Shown: in pieces, positions 53,801 to 56,660 of the stretch | Layout of the letters: each line of letters starts with the position of its first letter | Numbering within the stretch: the stretch's first letter is position 1 | Origin: Rubrivivax sp. | GTDB lineage: Bacteria > Pseudomonadota > Gammaproteobacteria > Burkholderiales > Burkholderiaceae_C | NCBI GenBank assembly: GCA_024641965.1 | Contig: JAHECC010000003.1 | Coordinates: 19,273-75,932 of the forward strand | Direction of reading: 5' to 3' | Length of the DNA: 56,660 nucleotides | The notes under the pieces: generated by a model | The model's database searches: none | Told to the model about the DNA's origin: nothing | Seen by the model: only the letters and a program-made list of their open reading frames with translations | Position numbers and translations under genes: made by a program

Positions 53801-56660
53801 ATCCAGAACGCGCGGCTGTTCAACGAGACTCAAGAAGCGCTCGCACAGCAGACCGCCACCGCCGACGTGCTGCGCGTGGTCAACCTATCGATGGACAACC
53901 CGCAGCCGGTCTTCGAGAAGATCTGCATCAGCATGCAACGCCTGCTGCCCGGCGCCGAGCTGGTGATCAGTGCGCGCGGCGACGACGGCATGATCCATTG
54001 GCAGGCCGGCAGCGGCGAGCGCATCGAGGCCTTGCGCGGGCTGTTTCCGCGGCCGGCGCCGAGCAAGACCATGCTCACCGGCGCCGCGACCCACTTCCCC
54101 GACCTGCTGCGTGGCGACGGCGTACCCGAGAGCCTGCGCGAAGCGGCGCGCACGCTGGGCGGCAATGCCTCGATGCTCAGCGCCGCCATGCACTCGGGCG
54201 AGCGCGTCTTCGGCGCGATCATGGCGTTCCGGATGGACATGCGTCCCTTCACCGAAAAGGAAGGGCGGACGCTGAAGATCTTTGCCGACCAGGCCGGCAT
54301 CGCGATCCAGAACGCGCACTCGTTCAACGAGACCAAGGAGGCGCTCGAGCGGCAGACCGCCACGGCCGAGGTGCTGCGCGTGGTCGGCAGCTCGATGGCC
54401 GACGCCAAGCCGGTGTTCGAACACATTCTCGACAGCACCTCGCGGCTGATCGATGCTCGGCATGTGGGGCTGTTCCTGATGCCGGGCGACGGCACCATGC
54501 ACTGCCCTGCCATGCACGGCCCGAACGCCGAGGCCATGGTCGCGCTGTACCCGATGCCGCTGGAACAGACCTCGGCCCCGGTGGTGCTGGAGCAGCGCCG
54601 CCAGGTCTGCTACACCGACATCGTCAACGGCACCGACGTACCGAGCGGGCTGCGCAACCTGGTGTCAAAGGTCGGCGGGAATTTCTCGATCGCCATCACG
54701 CCGCTGAACTGGCAGGACGAGATCATCGGCATGCTCAACGTCACGCGCGCGGCCGGCGTGAGCTTCGACGACCGGGAACTGTCGCTGCTGAAGACCTTCG
54801 CCGATCAGGCGGTGATCGCCATCCAGAACGCGCGACTGTTCAATGACACGAAGGAGGCGCTGGAGCGCGAAACGGCCAGCGCCGAAGTGCTGCGTGTCAT
54901 CGGTGGCTCGATGGCCGACGCGCAGCCGGTGTTCGACAGCATCTGCGCCAGCATGTCGCGGCTGCTGCCAGGGGCCGACCTGGCCATCGGCTCGCTCGGC
55001 GACGACGGGCTGATCCACTGGCGCGCCGGCAGCGGCGAATCGCTCGAAGCGATTCGCGGTCTGTTCCCGCGGCCGGCGCCGGCCAATTCCAGGCTGCTCA
55101 CCGGCCGCGCCACGTACCTGCCCGATCTGCGGCATGGCGAGGGCGTGCCCGAGAGCCTGCGTACCGCCGCGCGCGAACTGGATCGGAACTGCTCGATGCT
55201 CAGCGCCGCGATGGTCGCGGGCGACACGGTCTACGGCACGATCTCGGCGTTCCACTTCGACATGAGGCCGTTCAGCGATGAGGATGGGCGGCTGATCAAG
55301 TCCTTCGCCGACCAGGCGGTGATCGCCATCCAGAACGCGCGCCTGTTCAACGAGACCCAGCGCGCGCTCGAACGCCAGACCGCCACGGCCGAGATCCTGA
55401 AGGTCATCGCCGCGTCGCCGACGGACACGCAGCCGGTCTTCGAGGTCATCGTCGACAGCGCGGTGCGCCTTTGCGGCGCGCACGTCGGCCGTGTCTATCG
55501 CCTTGAAGGCGACACGATCCACCTGGTTGCCGTGCACGGCCTGGACCCGACCCGGACGAACCCCGGGCAAGGCATGTTCCCGCACGCGCTCGATCGCGAC
55601 ACGATCGCCGGCCAGGTGATCCTCGACGCTCAACCCTTCATCATCCCCGACGTTGCGCAGCACCCGTCGATTCCGCCGCAGACGCAGCGCGCGATCGAGT
55701 CGATCGGCACGCGCAGCCAGGTCACGCTGCCACTGCTGCGGCACGGCCAGGCGATCGGCGCGTTCACGATGGGCTGGGCCGAGCCGAACGCCTTCGATGA
55801 CCAGCAGGTCGCGCTGCTGCGCACCTTCGCCGACCAAGCCGCCATAGCCATCGAGAACGTGCGGCTGTTCAACGAAACGCAGGAGGCATTGGAGCGGCAG
55901 ACCGCCAGTGCCGAGGTACTGGCGGTCATCAGTAGCTCGGTGGCGGACACGGCGCCCGTGTTCGAGAAGATCCTGGACAGTTGCGAGCGGCTCTTCGGGA
56001 CCGATCAGGTCGGCATATTTCTCGTCGGCGACGATGCCATCGTTCGTTCTGCGGCGTGGCGTGGTTCGATTGCCGAGGACGCGGGGCACAACGAGACCCC
56101 GCTTGATGAGAGCAGCACCGGGCGGGCCATTCGCACACGTCAAGCGCTGCATGTACCGGACCTGGCGGCCGTGCCCGACTTGCCGACCAAGGTCCAAGAC
56201 AGGATCGCGCGCCTGGGCAACCTGTCGATGGTGTACGTGCCGATGTTCTGGGACGGCCGCGGCATCGGCTCGATTGCCGTCATGCGGGTGCCACCGAAGC
56301 CGTTCACCGAAAGGGAGATCGCGCTGCTGCAGACCTTCGCCGACCAGGCGGTAATCGCGATCCAGAACGCGCGGCTGTTCAACGACGCGCAGGAAGCCAG
56401 GGCTGCGGCCGAAGCCGCCAACGAAGCCAAGAGCAGCTTCCTGGCGACGATGAGCCACGAGATCCGCACGCCGATGAACGCCGTCATCGGCATGAGCGGG
56501 CTGCTGCTCGACACCGAGCTGACGCCCGACCAGCGCGATTTCGCGTCGACCATCCGCGACAGTGGCGATGCGCTGCTGACGATCATCAACGACATCCTCG
56601 ACTTCTCGAAGATCGAGGCCGGGCGCATGGACGTGGAAGCGCACCCCTTCGACCTGCGCG
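50816..56660 (+). CDS. Multi-GAF sensor histidine kinase with N-terminal TPR region (3' end beyond window)
   Basis: An open frame of more than 1,948 codons runs from ATG 50816 to the right edge with no stop. Residues 1-430 are helical TPR-like repeats ([36 protein letters not shown]). Eight GAF domains follow at about 498-658, 665-832, 841-1005, 1014-1172, 1184-1345, 1355-1515, 1524-1688 and 1699-1858. HisKA starts near 1869 with the phospho-acceptor His1881 in [14 protein letters not shown]; the ATPase domain and any receiver lie outside. There is no membrane helix, so the protein is cytoplasmic. A short coiled linker ([20 protein letters not shown]) joins GAF1 and GAF2. The start has no clear ribosome binding site; a TTG at 50783 is the alternative. 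GAF domains bind small ligands such as cyclic nucleotides, haem or metabolites; none is identified here. Confidence 0.9.
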   Translation, partial: MAPPQQLPPAPSSADMVSSAAWAGRHDEAIALADRALAAPRLPASQRIELLDRRAESHLALGDFEQALADAQAMHTLAQRSHRGDAVARAACRWALVYLRQGQLEAAAQHAQRALQAARKAGHRRLEALSLTWRSEALTRIGKDELALHEAAQAVRIFKALGDTVWQGRALWAQAFAHDRLGHHAQRDRDAAAALALAQQGGDFEGIGAAANLLYREHKDMALRLQGLKQAMAAFGKAGQVDRQDAVVGNLAMSYGALGLHARARRLCMAPIHAGHGQADRSGSGFYSGIASVIEARLGHLDAARHHTEQAAAQSDLVGGHWYAGVVHWLRGNLARREGDAAAACEHFEAAAANAEAHHDTTQWIVSLTELGRARLEHGEAARALQVTHKVVGLLRAHPHAGFGSMYSPASAWWWHAQALRANGHARAARAALASAYRVMLDSVAELSDDGLRRSWFNKIEAHRLIIGAWLPDARGRGLAPQRFQAHLRGRGQLREPFERLVDAGLRLNALRSEAELHEFLVEEATELSGAERVLLVLDEAAGPRIAGALLPAGEDPQALRRAIGPWLDDARQTRHATLRHGPDGAEPIDQRSCLIAPLIAQGHVLGWLYADIEGAFGRLNESDRNLLALLASQAAVALAHLRATEGLERNVAERTAELDARVGELEVISAVQQGVAGQLDFRHIAQLVGDKLREVFRTGNLSMLWFDEGKVLHTLYNYEHGVPIPHRAPRKLESDRPAMKMLDRLLRDKYVLLNTRAEQLALGMKPAPGTDWCLSMLNVAVASGDKLLGVIVLQDHEREYAYDDDDVRLLRTIASSMGVAMENARLVDATKAALQRQTATARVLQAISRSISDTRPVFDTIVGCCSALFADTQQTIFLFDEDNDRITLAAHGGPARDALERLFPLPLRSSEVYSAMRDNRTMVFDDVLEGADVPESVRWVVRQMDIGNVSQVFVPLAWEGRGIGMLVAVRMPPQPFTETEVALLQSFANQAVIAIQNARLFNETQEALAQQTATADVLRVVNLSMDNPQPVFEKICISMQRLLPGAELVISARGDDGMIHWQAGSGERIEALRGLFPRPAPSKTMLTGAATHFPDLLRGDGVPESLREAARTLGGNASMLSAAMHSGERVFGAIMAFRMDMRPFTEKEGRTLKIFADQAGIAIQNAHSFNETKEALERQTATAEVLRVVGSSMADAKPVFEHILDSTSRLIDARHVGLFLMPGDGTMHCPAMHGPNAEAMVALYPMPLEQTSAPVVLEQRRQVCYTDIVNGTDVPSGLRNLVSKVGGNFSIAITPLNWQDEIIGMLNVTRAAGVSFDDRELSLLKTFADQAVIAIQNARLFNDTKEALERETASAEVLRVIGGSMADAQPVFDSICASMSRLLPGADLAIGSLGDDGLIHWRAGSGESLEAIRGLFPRPAPANSRLLTGRATYLPDLRHGEGVPESLRTAARELDRNCSMLSAAMVAGDTVYGTISAFHFDMRPFSDEDGRLIKSFADQAVIAIQNARLFNETQRALERQTATAEILKVIAASPTDTQPVFEVIVDSAVRLCGAHVGRVYRLEGDTIHLVAVHGLDPTRTNPGQGMFPHALDRDTIAGQVILDAQPFIIPDVAQHPSIPPQTQRAIESIGTRSQVTLPLLRHGQAIGAFTMGWAEPNAFDDQQVALLRTFADQAAIAIENVRLFNETQEALERQTASAEVLAVISSSVADTAPVFEKILDSCERLFGTDQVGIFLVGDDAIVRSAAWRGSIAEDAGHNETPLDESSTGRAIRTRQALHVPDLAAVPDLPTKVQDRIARLGNLSMVYVPMFWDGRGIGSIAVMRVPPKPFTEREIALLQTFADQAVIAIQNARLFNDAQEARAAAEAANEAKSSFLATMSHEIRTPMNAVIGMSGLLLDTELTPDQRDFASTIRDSGDALLTIINDILDFSKIEAGRMDVEAHPFDLR
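53340..56395 (+). repeat. Six tandem GAF-module repeats within the kinase gene
   Basis: A module of about 170 codons recurs six times. The marker (N/D)[13 protein letters not shown] begins at 53783, 54287, 54803, 55310, 55832 and 56342, spacings of 504, 516, 507, 522 and 510 bases. Each module ends in a linker like [18 protein letters not shown] and starts with a DxxPVF motif. Modules 4 and 6 of the protein (about 53855-54330 and 54880-55360) are the closest pair, sharing LFPRPAP, GVPESLR and SMLSAAM; modules 3 and 8 share GRGIG and a PP(Q/K)PFTE segment. Confidence 0.85.

Noticed and set aside
53340-56395. Regular repeats considered as a CRISPR array
   Set aside because: The period is about 510 bases, the repeats are imperfect and entirely in one coding frame of a GAF-domain protein.

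Overview
The window is G+C-rich, densely coded bacterial DNA with short intergenic gaps, many ATGA overlaps and operons on both strands. The gene set points to a betaproteobacterium of the order Burkholderiales: an orphan Bug-type tricarboxylate receptor, a TAXI-type TRAP transporter with a fused permease, a tandem glycine riboswitch before gcvT-gcvH-gcvP, a wax ester synthase/DGAT and LysR-type regulators at several loci. The genus cannot be fixed from this sequence alone. I see no rRNA, tRNA, insertion sequence, CRISPR array or prophage gene.

Layout. 1-2.4 kb: start of a TPR protein (minus), a divergent LysR regulator and a short-chain dehydrogenase with a Lys/Ala-rich N-terminus. 2.4-10.3 kb: a polyamine module in the gene order of E. 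coli ydcSTUV-patD (minus), divergent from an RpiR/SIS regulator that overlaps a class III aminotransferase. 10.4-14.2 kb: TAXI-TRAP receptor and fused permease separated by two perfect hairpins. 14.2-22.1 kb: tandem glycine riboswitch, gcvT, gcvH, gcvP, a TehA/SLAC1-family membrane protein, a crotonase homologue and sdaA, which would together take glycine through one-carbon units and serine to pyruvate. 22.2-25.2 kb: an enolase-superfamily enzyme with its LysR regulator, a small protein and a CopD-like membrane protein. 25.2-30.5 kb: an acyl-CoA cluster with a feruloyl-CoA synthase-like ligase divergent from a hotdog thioesterase, a CaiC-like ligase and an MFS transporter. 30.6-33.7 kb: a transglutaminase-like protein overlapping an antisense SRPBCC lipoprotein, then an AraC regulator and an SDR. 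33.7-35.0 kb: GerW (YtfJ) + DUF2953 (YtfI) + a small protein that looks like a reduced GerW domain. 35.0-41.4 kb: trkA, trkH, an MFS protein, aroC and an unknown coiled-coil membrane protein. 41.5-46.7 kb: metY, two alpha/beta hydrolases, a GFA-family zinc protein and convergent WS/DGAT. 47-50.7 kb: a berberine-bridge-type flavoprotein, a LysR regulator and a Bug receptor. 50.8 kb to the end: one very long sensor kinase gene (TPR region, eight GAF domains, HisKA) that runs off the window.

The most unusual items are the multi-GAF kinase built from near-identical modules of about 170 residues, the GerW/DUF2953/mini-GerW cassette in a Gram-negative background, the repeat-rich control region of the polyamine module, the hairpin pair inside the TRAP operon, and the CRP/FNR-like dyad upstream of the flavoprotein gene.
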